A DNA stretch of 64,000 bases from Filosporella fistucella (taxonomy: Eukaryota; Ascomycota; Leotiomycetes; Helotiales): the NCBI GenBank assembly GCA_030077755.1, contig JAQJZZ010000018.1, positions 1 through 64,000 of the forward strand. Direction: 5' to 3'. The notes beneath the pieces were generated by a model that saw only the letters and a list, made by a program, of their open reading frames with translations, ran no database searches and was not told the DNA's origin. The position numbers and the translations under genes are program-made. This document shows, in pieces, positions 46,673 through 57,801 of the stretch (positions are counted from its first letter, which is position 1; the number at the start of each line of letters is the position of its first letter).

Positions 46673-47363
46673 GGTGAAGTTGATGAGGGGAAAGTGGTGA
46701 GGCTGAAGGACGAGGAATGTGGGTAAGGTTTCAGAGGCTATGTACGGATACCAGGGTACCGCAAGGCTGAATCACGTGTAGACATGTTTCTTTTGCAGTT
46801 CAAACTGGACCAGTAGCACCTATCAAAATGCGACAATCTTGAAGCAAGGCATAAGCCCAAACGTGTGAAAATGATAGAAAAATAGCCTCTCTTTTCACAA
46901 CAAATTGGACTTACTACTATTTCTCTTGTATTCAACTCTGTCAATCGGCACTACCAAGCCTTGCCCGATCGGCGAACTAATGGCAGGGCCAGGGTATCAC
47001 TAGCCAAGAGTTTGCTATTTCCTCTGTGTTAGTTACAAATATATCAAGATTTCGTGGAGAGATAGCTTTTGTATAGTGCTAAGCTATGTTGATCATCCCG
47101 AAAATCCGACTTTTATTCATACCAATTTGAATTGAACATTTGTTTTCTGCTTGTCAAGAATGAATCCATGAAGGTGGGTTACGGCAGTCACGACGATCAG
47201 CGTTACTGTGTACCTCGTGTCCCTAGGTAAACTTATTATCTCCCCTTCTCGTAATTTCAATGCCCTATGATTCGCAAAGGTGTTTACGGCATTACATGTT
47301 GCCGCATTGAGACAGGTTTGACAAGAGCGTATTACCGTGAGCAGGCTATTCCGACATCAATTG
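46673..47363. promoter_or_regulatory. Divergent intergenic region
   Basis: About 690 bp separate the starts of the Ybp2-family gene (-) and the AhpD-like gene (+). No gene seen; a 68-codon minus frame at 46738-46944 is not supported. Confidence 0.4.
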
Positions 47364-48333
47364 ATGCTGACTGCGCCAGATTCACAATTCATTTCCGCAA
47401 TTCACAGACAATTATCTCGCCCTGCGATCGGCCACAAGTTCATCTCACCACTTTCTCCTGTTTGCGGTGTACGAAAAATGGCAATTCTGCGAGAGCCAAC
47501 ACCCGAACAGGCTGTAGCTCTATTCAAAGATATCGAGGAGAAATACCCGCACCAGGATCTAGGTGAGGAGACGTGGTATCTGGTGGTAGTAAGTTACTGT
47601 CCCTGTGGAATGCCCTTCTGCTGACAATTACAAGCTTTCATCTCTTGTTGGTGTTGAACCAGAGCATGCGGCCACCTTGTACAAGTACCTAATCGAGAAA
47701 CCTCAATTCTCCACCTCCAAGTCTCGACAAGAATTGATTCGACGTCTGCGGGAAGCTTTGGTGAAGAATGTGGCATTGCAAGGTGTTTGCAAGCCATTAG
47801 AAGCTCTGTTTTCAATCGCCAAAATCGAGAGACCGGAGGACAAAGACTACACGTTCACGAGGTTCGCAGTTTGCTTGCTATGCCTGGCTATTGCTGACAT
47901 GTTCCAGAGAGAATTGGCAAGCCGGAGATGACAATCGTGCAAGAGGAGACAAGTGGTTGAATACAATATATCAAGGCAACCTCTCGACTGCAACAGACCA
48001 ATTCGCTGCACACAAAGATTTTGATTTCATTTCCCGACAAATCACATACGGGTTTTATCTTTCGGATCATACTATACTTGAACCCTTAACCACGGAGCTG
48101 GTTACGTTGGCTGGAATCATGATACAAAACCTCCCTCTCGAAACAGCATGGCACTTGCGAGGTACTCGAAGGGTTGGAGTTAGCATGAAGAACGTTGAGT
48201 TGGTGCAGCAATGCGTATGTTCCCCTGCTGCTTTTAGACTGTGCTAACTTTGTAGATTGAAATGGTGGCAAGATTTGCAGGAATTCGATTGCACAGAGTC
48301 CCTCGAGTTGCTGATGTTGAGCACGAGGTTTAG
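47364..48333 (+). CDS. AhpD-like (carboxymuconolactone decarboxylase fold) protein
   Basis: Exons 47364-47588, 47635-47861, 47908-48214 and 48256-48333 join in frame. Starting at ATG 47364 gives 278 residues with a Ser/Arg-containing leader that could be a mitochondrial presequence. Starting at ATG 47478 (MAILREPTPEQ) gives 240 residues. The second intron has an unusual GTTCGC donor. The body matches a conserved fungal AhpD-like protein: KNVALQGVCKPLEALFSIA, RENWQAGD, QITYGFYLSDH and ETAWHLRGTRRVGVS. The CxxC pair of true AhpD peroxidases is not evident, so redox activity is doubtful. Function unknown. Confidence 0.82.
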
Positions 48334-48836
48334 CTGAGACCAATCTTAATGCTATGCGATTGATCGTTGAGCATTGTGGAGTCTAATGCAAAGGGCTTCA
48401 TCAAGAACCTCCTCTCTGACCCTTCATTATCGCACCAATCCTACGACTTCATACAAGTGATAGAAATCAATCATATTATGTCAGGCGATCTACACACGTT
48501 CAATTTCGTCCCAATGGTTACTCGAAAATATGTGGACAAGCAGCAGAAACAACAAAGCATTCTTTTATAGGCCTAAGACAATTTCTTTTCGCCCTCATTG
48601 TTTTTGTGGACACCCATAGTATTCCAATCGAAGAAAATAGTTTAACTGCTTTATGTTCAGATCTTGCTCTCATTTCTGTTGTTAAGAATAAAATACTCAC
48701 AATTACATTGTTTCTGAGAGAAAGATTTTTTTACCTACAAAGACATTTCACATTTCCACTTTCTGAATTTATGATCTGGAATCTATAAAGTCCGCACAAT
48801 ATAGCCATAGTTTCCCAGACTTACACCACTCTCGTA
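48334..48836. other. Intergenic, no gene seen
   Basis: AT-rich in places, with frames under 70 codons only. It could include the unrecognisable 5' part of the amidoligase pseudogene. Confidence 0.4.
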
Positions 48837-49846
48837 TGTCGGCATCAACATGAATATCAAAACTCACAACATGCCTCAGAAATTTCGAGTAGTTCTCGAG
48901 TTCTACGTCGGCACGCCAACCGCCTACGAATGGAATACAAGGCGACCGCCCCGAATGGCTTGTCCACGATATTGCAACCTCTCCATGGTACGAGACTAAA
49001 GAAGCTGCCATCCAAGAAATTCAGAATGTCGCTCAAGTCACTGAACACATTTTCACCACATGTCTGACGGACCGAGATATGTTAGAAGTGCAAGTATGTA
49101 ATGCTGACGGTACTGCTGAACTCTTCACGGAGCAGGAATTCAAGAATCTGTTTGCCCTCGTTTGGACATCCGAACGACTTCTGGATCAACTTCTCCCCCC
49201 CCCCGAACTTTGCCAAATCCCGAAATCGCCATGAGATATCGTTCTTGGATCTTCGCCCTTTGAAGGACTGTTGCTGGCTTAGAATAGGAGCTCACTCCAC
49301 CGCAAAAGTCGAGCAGGTTCTTGCATTCAACACACAAGAAGAACACGCCAATCTTGACCATCTTATGGACCTTGTATTCACCCCGATTTTTGGGACGAAC
49401 GACAGATTTATGAGACTACCTTGCTTATAGATTTCTTACAGTACGACGGTCGTAACAGTAATGATCTTCCCAACCCCAAACTCCCTGCTCCTGCTCCTGC
49501 TCTACAATGTGATCAGCATGAAGCAACCTTTGACGGCGAAAGGATCGCGAATTGGGTCAATGTTTGCCTTGGTTTTTCTAAATTTGATCGCGAAGAAAAT
49601 TCTGACCACATTGCTGCTTTAGTCCGAGCTAACGCCAATCATACAGACTTCTCTCCCTAGGAGTTACTTTCTCACTTCGGTCTTCCTGGCCAAACCAAAC
49701 ACTACAAGGAGAACGTCCATACAGCCTGGGAAACCCTTCTCAAGCATTGTCGTTGCGGAAGGGAAATGAGCTATTGTGTGCGCATGACGGCTGAAACTTT
49801 GGCCGGTATCATACCAAGGAACCAGACCGTTCCCTCAGAATTCTAA
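48837..49846 (+). pseudogene. Fungal amidoligase-family pseudogene
   Basis: Pieces of a fungal amidoligase-type protein (Amidoligase_2 family, COOH-NH2 ligase fold) can be read in order across frames: FRVVLEFYVGTP, GDRPEWLVHDIA, EVQVCNADG (the HVHVG-like motif) followed by FKNLFALVWTSERLLDQLLPP, then QHEATFDGERIANWVNVCLG, which matches the family's RQHEGTLDGE..NWV motif. The end, ELLSHFGLPGQ, follows an in-frame TAG near 49660. Frameshifts near 48940, 49235 and 49470 and a run of ten C at about 49195-49204 add to the damage. The N-terminal third is missing. Family members are thought to form amide bonds on unknown substrates. Confidence 0.72.
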
Positions 49847-49849
49847 CTT

Positions 49850-50428
49850 AATTAATGCAGTCAACCCAAGCTTATAATTAGCCATTTCTGTGCGCGTACG
49901 TTTTTCATATCAAAACACGACGGCGAAAAAGAGTGCAAACCGTCTCCTCTGCGTAATACTTGCTGGACAGGTATCGAAGTCGTTGGATGACTTCCCTTCA
50001 GCAAGAGCCGTGGCCTTTGAGCTTATTCCTGTTGAATGGTAAGTAGCTAATCTCCTTTTTCATTGGCTTTGACAGAGTCTCCAACTCAATTAGCAATAAA
50101 AAAAGATCTGTATTTGTTGCAATTCTAGTAAATGATTCGAAAGCGTGGCAACCTAGTTTTTCTTTCCGTTATTCTGTGAAGTTGAGCTGGATAGGTATTC
50201 TTGGGTTATTGAATTCAACCTGAGATATCAGATCGCCTTTGGCCGCACATCCAAGACTAACGCAAGAGTTTTCATATTTTGAGGTTTCATTTGGGAGTCG
50301 ATTTCGTAAACTGAAATATATATGCAAACGACGCTGGGAAATATGATGAGAAATCGTTGACAGTCATTAGTATCATGCAATCGCAACCATCATCAGCCAC
50401 GCTTCCATAGATTGCAATGGTTGATCAT
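49850..50428. other. Intergenic, no gene seen
   Basis: No coding sequence recognised between the amidoligase remnant and the 3' end of the DUF1399 gene. Confidence 0.4.
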
Positions 50429-52888
50429 CTAACCACCACAACCACCACAACCTCCACATCCACCACAGCCGCCTCCATCGCCGTCCCCTCCGCCTAGAAG
50501 AGTAGTCAGTACATACGCATCAGGTTTAAGTGGAGAACAATAACAGAAGACTCACCGCCACCGTCAGAACTACAAGCAACACCACAGGCACTGCCACATG
50601 CTCCGGCACCAGCGTCACCTGAACAAGCTCCTACAGCACAATTTCCAGCCACCCCTTCTCCTGGTAGCATGCACGGATCACCAGCAATATACACATACCC
50701 AACACATGGGTATGCCATCCACGGTCCGTACATCATGTATGGATAACCCCAGGAATCAGCATAGTAATTACCCTTAGGTGGAATCTTCCTTCCCTTGGCT
50801 TCGGCTCGCTTTACTGCCTTGGCATAAGCTTTGTCGAGTTGTTCTTGCTTTCGACGACGACGAGCAGCATGGACCGTACTGAGCAAACTGGTGGAATGCA
50901 CAGTCTTCACCGCGTTGTGAGAACTGATATGAGCTGAGTTGTCTGGTGGACAAAGCTTTGCCATTCCGGAAGAGTGGAAACGATCGAGGACTTTACTTTG
51001 AGCAGAGATGTGTAGAGTTTCCGCGGTAGAGGAGACATGAGTGGATCGAATGGCTACGAGAATGTGAGTACACATGTGGGCTTCGTGGAAAACAACTTAC
51101 TTTCGCAATACCAACATGTGCATTCTGAATAAACCATCTGGTAAATTTTCTGGTAAGTCTTACTGGTCCATTCGAACCCAGTCGCCAGCTTATCCTCATC
51201 GATTTTATCGTCATGGTTCAAAAACTTGCGGCAGACGCTGACTGTATAGTCGTAGTATGATTTGGGAGACAGTTGATGTGTATGCCAGGCAAGATCCACA
51301 TCAAGGGTTGGAACTGCTGTGCGTTTTGGGTAGAGTGCGATAATTCGGAGGAATCGTTTGTATTTCTCGATCAACCAAGCCATTGTCTCCCGGGCATTTG
51401 GACTGTGAAGCCAATCGATCTCATACATTTTGTCAACAAAGGCAGATTGCCGAACAACCGCACTGCACAGCTCGAGGCCGAAGATCGAGGAGTTGTTCCA
51501 ATAGCAAGACATCATCTTTCGAATGGCCATTTTTTCTTGCTTGGCCAAAACTCCGTTGCCTGTGGCTGTTCTGCCATTGACGATTTTGGTGTTAGCCCTT
51601 TTGATTGTCTCTTTGTCCTGGATTGTCCTCTCCAGACACTTTTTCAATTCCTCCATCGCTCCTTTGGGCTTTCCAATGAATGTTGGGAGCTCTTCTTTCA
51701 TGCTGGTCTGAACAAGTCGATTTGGGAAAGTATTGAAGCGGTTATCCCAATTATCACTTCTGGCTCCATCAGGTGTACCAGTTGATGGAGTTAGGATCGT
51801 TCCCCCCATAGGATAATCATTTGCTCGAAGGTTATCTATGTCGGTTTTGAGTCTAAATATGCTCAAACGCTCGTGTGTGATAGGTTGGCAGCTTTGAAGC
51901 CCGTGACAAGGCCAGGAGAAATCAGGATCACCATAACCCTTTCCTTTCATTACGCTCAGCCTACCGATAGTTAAACTAAGCTTCAATGCTTTGGAGTGAC
52001 CTACTCTTCTGAAGTAGCTGTCTCCGCTCCACATGTAGTCCAAGGGACCATCACTTGAGCCGAGCAATTTGGACAATGAAGCTTCTTTTCCAGTGAATCC
52101 TCTGAATTGTTCCATTTATGGCCGGTACTTCTCTCAAACGCTGTAACTGCTTCATTTGGGACAGAGTAGATAAAGTCACTATTGTCGATGGAATCATTGA
52201 TTGATGGCCATGGAAGGCCAGCTGCCCAAGTGGTGTTTAGTCCGAATCTCATACAATCCTCGAGATAGTTACGTGGGTTGAGCATGAATGTATGCCAGAC
52301 CATCAAGACATCTACCATTATCACTTAGTCAACTTCCAGATCTAGGGCACTCGACTCACCAATTGGAGGTAACATCTCCCTGTTCCATTGAGTCACAGAC
52401 TGCACTTCCGTAAATCGAGCGAATAGTGGTGTATCCACCAGCATCGCCTTCCATTTCAGTCTAGTCGCGCTGTTGCAAAGCACTCTTTCCCACCAGTCCT
52501 GGAAACGATCTACTGCCCGAGAAACATATAAAGCCCATCTTTTCTCGCGCATGCTTGCCATCACCTTTGCTCGATCTTCCTCGGCTACTATATCACATCT
52601 CGCGTCCCAGAGACCAAATAACCCATCTGTGTATCCCATGTCCTCTTTCAGGGAGTGAAAAACCGAAAGGAGCTTCAGATGAGCTAGACAATCGTCTACC
52701 ATAGGAATAGTGGAGCGCTGGGTAGATAAGTGAAGATGCGTGAATGCGGTGTTGGTGGGAACTTCGAGATCAATTGGAGCAGTCGGTGCATAAGATGGGA
52801 GTATCTCATCTTTACTGACAGTCTCTTGAGAGGGATTACCATTCTTAATCGAGAGAGTTTTCGTCTTCTTCTCTATCTCAGAAGACAT
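50429..52888 (-). CDS. Glycine-rich domain-containing (DUF1399) protein
   Basis: Exons 52360-52888, 52005-52311, 51101-51960, 50556-51053 and 50429-50493 join to 752 residues; the four introns are 44-61 nt. The start is ATG 52888 (MSSEIEKK). The GRDP/DUF1399 marks are present: LPPIDVLMVWHTFMLNPRNYLEDC in the first half, a CPNC knuckle, and the second WH unit DVDLAWHTHQLSPKSYYDY with CTCWYCE. The C-terminal part turns basic (AARRRRKQEQLDKAYAKAVKRAEAKGRK) and ends in a Gly/Cys-rich tail, the last exon being almost only GGC-type units. Plant members act in development and stress; the fungal role is unknown. Probably intracellular, with no signal peptide. Confidence 0.88.
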
Positions 52889-53523
52889 GGCTGTTTGAGG
52901 ATGAGGAAGAGAATTGAATGAGTCTCGAATGCAACTCAACCTGCCAAACTGAAGTCAAACTTATATCATATCAGCAAAAGCTCAAAGGATTGCGTGATTT
53001 TCTACATTTTTGTCTTCGAGACAGTTTATGTGGCGGGGTTGAAACCCGAAACTTTGCAGCCTACCAACGAGGCTCCGCCTCAACCATACGCCCGAGGGCA
53101 CAATTTTGAGACAACTTTCGGCTGCTGGGAAAGTGAGACTTTGGGCCTGTGATAAGCTTTTGACAAGTGAGAGTGGATCGCGAGGCTCCGTGGAACGTTT
53201 TCATGTATGTCGGAGCTTTGTTCCGATTTACAGCGACGACTGCAAGCAATGATCATCGGGTGACTGGAGACGTGTAATGTGAAGAGAGGGCTTTTTGTGA
53301 TTTAATTAGAGCGGGCTGGAATAGAGATACTGCTATCTAATAATGGAAGTCGCGATTGAGACGATAGAGATGTCTCACCTGGCTGCGATTTCCCTCCCAA
53401 ATTCTCCCACTCCCTTCTACTCTGTAAGATGTAAACTATTTTGGATAATAAATATAGATGGAAGTCAAGGATTGACAACCAGTAGCAGAGATTGAGATTC
53501 GATATCTGATATTTCGATTTCTT
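52889..53523. other. Intergenic, no gene seen
   Basis: Holds the promoter of the DUF1399 gene and the 3' end of the next. No motif recognised. Confidence 0.4.
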
Positions 53524-54459
53524 TCACGACCTCGTTTCTTCTACTCTCCTTCGCTTTTCAACTTCCCAATCTGTTGAATTTATCTCTCCTTGCCTCAGCC
53601 TATTGGCCTCCTCAAACCTCTCTTCATGTTCTTCGACCGTCCAACAACTAGAGAATCGTGCCACCATGTCTTCTCCTTCCGCTATCAAATTTTCAACTTC
53701 CTTCCAAGCCTTGTCATTCTTCTTTGCTGGAATCTCGAAATTTGATCCCACGGGCACTGCCTCTTTACCGCACGATGGACAACGCTGAGTGTTCTTTGGC
53801 TCCTCTCCTTCTCTAGGGTACTTGATGGTGATTGGAATCCACCAAGCCTCTGGTTCGCCCGACTTTACTTTTCTTGTCTCATCCTCAGTCAATGATTCAG
53901 GATTTGAGTAAAACTTATCCACCAGCTTCTGGAATGCAATTGTTTCTTCACTTCTTGCCAAGGAACGGCCATTCATTCTTCTCTTCCGCTTCGCTGCCTC
54001 TTTGATCTCAGGGCAGATGTCCTCTCTAGGTCTCACGTCCCAGCATTGCCATTTGCTAATACGGTACTCGAATCTCTCCGCGTCATAAAAGGGCTTAATG
54101 GAACGGCGACACGGTTTACTCGGACAGATAAATTTGGGACGATGCTCTGATTGACAAAGACGATAGTAGAGACCTGTTCGCCCTGGGAGGAAGGAGGCTG
54201 GAGGGTGGTGTTCTGGGGAATTTCGGCGGAGAAGATGTTCACGTGTGTTAAATGAAACCTCTAAGTATTAGCAATGGAATGTACTTGTACTTCGACAGCA
54301 TACTTACCTCGGAGTCAGGATACGGACAACATCCTCTGCTACACCCACGAAGCGCCACATCTCCGATTTTACAGCCGATTAGGCGGGCTTTGTCTGATCT
54401 ATCATATTTAGAGTTAAGCGAGGAAGAGAAGGGGGGGAGGATCACCTTCGACAACTCAT
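53524..54459 (-). CDS. Hypothetical Cys-containing protein (259 aa)
   Basis: A three-exon model (54446-54459, 54308-54338, 53524-54258) gives 259 residues starting MSCRSRGCCPYPDSE. The first exon is only 14 nt and the first intron 107 nt; without it no ATG opens the frame. The core reads GLYYRLCQSEHRPKFICPSKPCRRS and FEYRISKWQCWDVRPREDICPE, Cys-rich and probably metal-binding, then a basic run (KRKRRMNG), another Cys pair (CPSCGKEA) and a charged helical end. I have the impression of a recurrent fungal family but cannot name it. A nuclear location is plausible from the basic run. Confidence 0.68.
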
Positions 54460-55694
54460 TCTGCAGTGAGAGTGTCAATGGAAGTGGAGAACTATCACAT
54501 TGTAACTAGAACGGGGCAGAATGGGCAACTTCAGATTCCTTTATGCTCCCCCTCCCCCTCCCCCCCAGTGAGTCATGAATGAGGTTCAATACGAGATCAC
54601 GTGCGTAGATCTGTGGCTGTGTATCTACATATCGTAATCGCTCCGCCCTTATCGGAGGAGACTTCACACACGGCTCTTCAATGCGGTTTGGAGACATTGA
54701 GAGAATATATTAGGGGCGCCGAATGTCACGAGGAAGCAAATGTATACGGCACTCGTATTTTTCCAGCCTTTCACTGTCTAATCTACCTCATTTACACCAC
54801 GACACTTACTACTAGTAGCAATTGATATTAGCAAGCAGATACAAGGCTATTGTTAGTTCGTTAGATTACAATTCTACAGCACTTCAAATTTGGTACAAAT
54901 GCAACAACGTCGATCAACTCATCTTTGACGATGAAAGCCATATCAGTGGACCAGATAGATTTGTCAAGATCTATTTACCACCCCTCCGAGCCTAATCCCG
55001 CACGATTGGCACGGCGAAAAGTCTTGGAGAGTAATGCATTCGCCATTTTTTCGCGGGTGTGAACAAGACAACCAATGGGACCCTACAAGCGGTTGAAAAA
55101 TCTTTACAGATAGCTGCTCCTACTAATATGCATCCCCTCCAAGCCCAGGCAATGTCTCTCGGATACCAAGGATATCGTATAGGCAGTCCAGTTGTGGCCG
55201 ATGATATTTCGTGGTGGAACATATTGCTTTTGGCTTCAATTCAATACTACATTTCTGCGACCCCGATACAGTCTATAGTTCTTTTCCCGATGAGGCCCAG
55301 TAAATAAGTCTTCGATATGCCCATTACTGATTAACTGATCCTGAAATTCCCTAGAAAGGCGCTGATTAGAAGAAGAAATGGCACAACAAGTTCCCTATAG
55401 TACTCGGAATTCTGTCGTCGCGGATCGGGCATCCGTGAAGCGAGAAATTCTACCCCTAAAGAGTGCTAAATGAGCTTCGAAAAAGTAGAATATATCTCAA
55501 AATACTCTCTCCTCCATCTGGACAGTATGTGGAAAAGCTGTCTTCATTTATGATCTTGCAATCAAAAGCAAACCAGGATGGTTCAGGATAGGTTAGCCTC
55601 GTGTACAAGCATGATGCTTAAGACTATTTCATCGTCAGATCTATTTGTTACAAGTATAAGGTTCGAAAATCATTAAACCTACCAGATAGCCACC
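54460..55694. other. Intergenic, unassigned frames
   Basis: An open plus frame at 55059-55307 (82 codons) has no recognised motif. A C-rich run lies at about 54545-54565. No gene can be supported. Confidence 0.4.
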
Positions 55695-56444
55695 ATGTTA
55701 TCTCTTCCCATAGCTTTGGTTTTCGGGCTTTCTTCAATTCTTCTACCGCCTACTCGATTGTTCCTGGTTTGACGATTGATTTCCAGCCCACAGTGTACTC
55801 ATATCACTTTCCTGTATAACAACGCTGCAGAACTAGCAACACCGACCTCTTCTTTCCTCTCTTGTAGTACCTTCTGCACTGCCAACACAGCTCCTGCTGC
55901 TGTTTCTCCCACCGCTGCAGCGTCATCGGGGCCGCCTGCCAAACTGGATCTTATCCGCAACGGCGACATGAGCCAGCTGTCCAATGGATTATTAGCCTTA
56001 TGGGATACAGGCAAAAATGGCGGCGGGCCTTCTTATGTGTATCCCGACAACATAGATGGAGAGTATGTGCTTGTATCGCATCCTAATAATTACACTGTTA
56101 ATGCCCTGGTCTGAAATGGTACGGCCGGAATGTTTTACTTCCCCTCTCTATCTGAATGGTGAACAATAACACAGACTGTGAGTGGTCTGCATTTGGGCGA
56201 CGACTACCTCTTTACCGCGGAATATAAGCAAGATACCCAGTTCAATTGAGTAATTGAACTTGGGATGCTGGGCGGGTTCTTTAGGCTGGGGCGGCCGGGA
56301 TCTACATCTACCTTCACTCAACCATCTCGCGGCTTTCAAGCTGATGCTGCGTCTATTACTGTTGGTATAAGGGCATCTCGTTGTTATGTTTTTGATACTG
56401 CTATCTATTTTGACAACGCATCTTTACTTGCTGATCTGGGCTAG
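55695..56444 (+). pseudogene. Secreted-protein pseudogene
   Basis: ATG 55695 opens a signal-peptide-like stretch (MLSLPIALVFGLSSILLPP). After a probable intron the frame runs through a Ser/Ala-rich linker to DLIRNGDMSQLSNGLLALWDTG and DGEYVLVSHPNNYTVNALV, and later TVSGLHLGDDYLFTAEYKQ and YFDNASLLADLG. This is the layout of a beta-sandwich, carbohydrate-binding-like module (NGD...G.YTF...YFDN). In-frame TGA codons after NALV and after DTQFN interrupt it. Binding of a sugar is an inference from the fold-like pattern only. Confidence 0.55.
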
Positions 56445-56865
56445 TGCACCCTTAGAGAGCTAGTAGGGGAGGTAGTAATGGGCGGATAGATGCACGGAGT
56501 TGGAGATGTTGGATCTTGAAAGAAAGTTGAGAATGGAGAGGATATATTAAGGGGTCGCGCGCAAGATCAGAAGCCGGGGGGAGAATCAAGGCTAGACTGT
56601 TTGTCTTTACTACTCATTTAGGATCCAAGATGCCTGATGGACAATTTGATTCTAACTTCGAATCGAGACCCGAAATAAATTCAAAGACAAAAGATTTGAA
56701 TCAAATCATCAGAAGGCAAGCGAATCAATTGAATTTGCGAGACTCGTGAAATGATCGTTCATTCTTACACCGCGCAATCGGTACCAACGACTAGATCTTT
56801 AATCACAATCCTCTGGCTTCATCCCTTGTTTGGAGCTTGCACATCTCGTGAGATCCATCACAAAC
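56445..56865. other. Intergenic, no gene seen
   Basis: No supportable frame between the secreted-protein remnant and the 3' end of the SMP-30-like gene. Confidence 0.4.
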
Positions 56866-57801
56866 TCAAAAGTTGGAAGTATCGATGGCAACAATCTTTC
56901 CCCCCTCTGTCTCCGTTCCATTGACTGGGCTTGCAATCGCACCGCTTGTAGCCACATACAGTATATCCTCAGCACCGTTCTTCCCAAATTGACATGAAGT
57001 AGGACCAGCCACAATGAGCTGATCTTTAGCACCAGCAACTGTCATAAGACTTCCATCAACCTTCAGAACAACGACAGTATTCTCAAATGCCGTCGTCAAC
57101 CAAGCATTTCCACTCTTGTCAAATGTGAAGTCGTCGGCGAGAATCTTTGTAGCAATAGTTTCCACTGGCCCGATTGCGTTTACGTCGTCATCAATCTTGA
57201 CGCGGAATAATGTTCGTGCAGCACTATTCGTCCAGTAAAGATATTTATCTCGAATTTTGATGCCATTGATACCGAGCGGAGGTGAATCTCCCTCGGCAGG
57301 CTTCATATCGGGAAGTTGAATTGCAATACCGTGTGCCCCGGTGTTAACATCTACTTTCCACACGGCACCAGCAATAGAATCCGCTCCAAGAATGAAGCCT
57401 TTGCGTTCGCACAGCAACTCAAGTCCGTTGAGAAAGGATGCATCCGGCAGAGTGAACAATTTGATATTTGCTTTAGAACATTCATCGAAACTAGTCATGT
57501 CCACTTCCCATATAACCCATGACGATGGCTCACTGGTGAATGTGGACAAATTGAATTTCCCTCCTGCAACATAGAAGACGTCGTGTTTCGTCTCAATGAT
57601 ACCAGTCAGGGCGTATCCATCGTCAAATTTGTGAACTAGCGTCGCTGATGTGTGGGATGCCGGCTTTATAAGATATAGTTCTGGGGAAGTGAGAAGTGTG
57701 GTTAAGATATCGCCGTTCGAGCGAATAGCAAGATTTTCAAGCCAAGTGGGGTTAGAGAACTGGTAGATAGTAGAAAGAGGAAGCTCTGAATGCGTTGCCA
57801 T
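56866..57801 (-). CDS. SMP-30/gluconolactonase-like beta-propeller protein
   Basis: One exon of 311 residues from ATG 57801 (MATHSELP); an ATG at 57858 would add 19 residues. The chain reads as a six-bladed propeller: NPTWLENLAIRSNGDILTTLL, GYALTGIIE, FLNGLELL, the metal-site-like region GINGIKIRDKYLYWTNSAARTLFRV, and ADDFTFDKSGNAWLTTAFENTVV. This layout is typical of fungal SMP-30/gluconolaconase/LRE-like proteins of about 310-340 residues, often near metabolic gene clusters. No signal peptide, so it is probably cytosolic. The substrate, possibly a lactone, is unknown. Confidence 0.85.
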   Translation of the reverse strand: MATHSELPLSTIYQFSNPTWLENLAIRSNGDILTTLLTSPELYLIKPASHTSATLVHKFDDGYALTGIIETKHDVFYVAGGKFNLSTFTSEPSSWVIWEVDMTSFDECSKANIKLFTLPDASFLNGLELLCERKGFILGADSIAGAVWKVDVNTGAHGIAIQLPDMKPAEGDSPPLGINGIKIRDKYLYWTNSAARTLFRVKIDDDVNAIGPVETIATKILADDFTFDKSGNAWLTTAFENTVVVLKVDGSLMTVAGAKDQLIVAGPTSCQFGKNGAEDILYVATSGAIASPVNGTETEGGKIVAIDTSNF

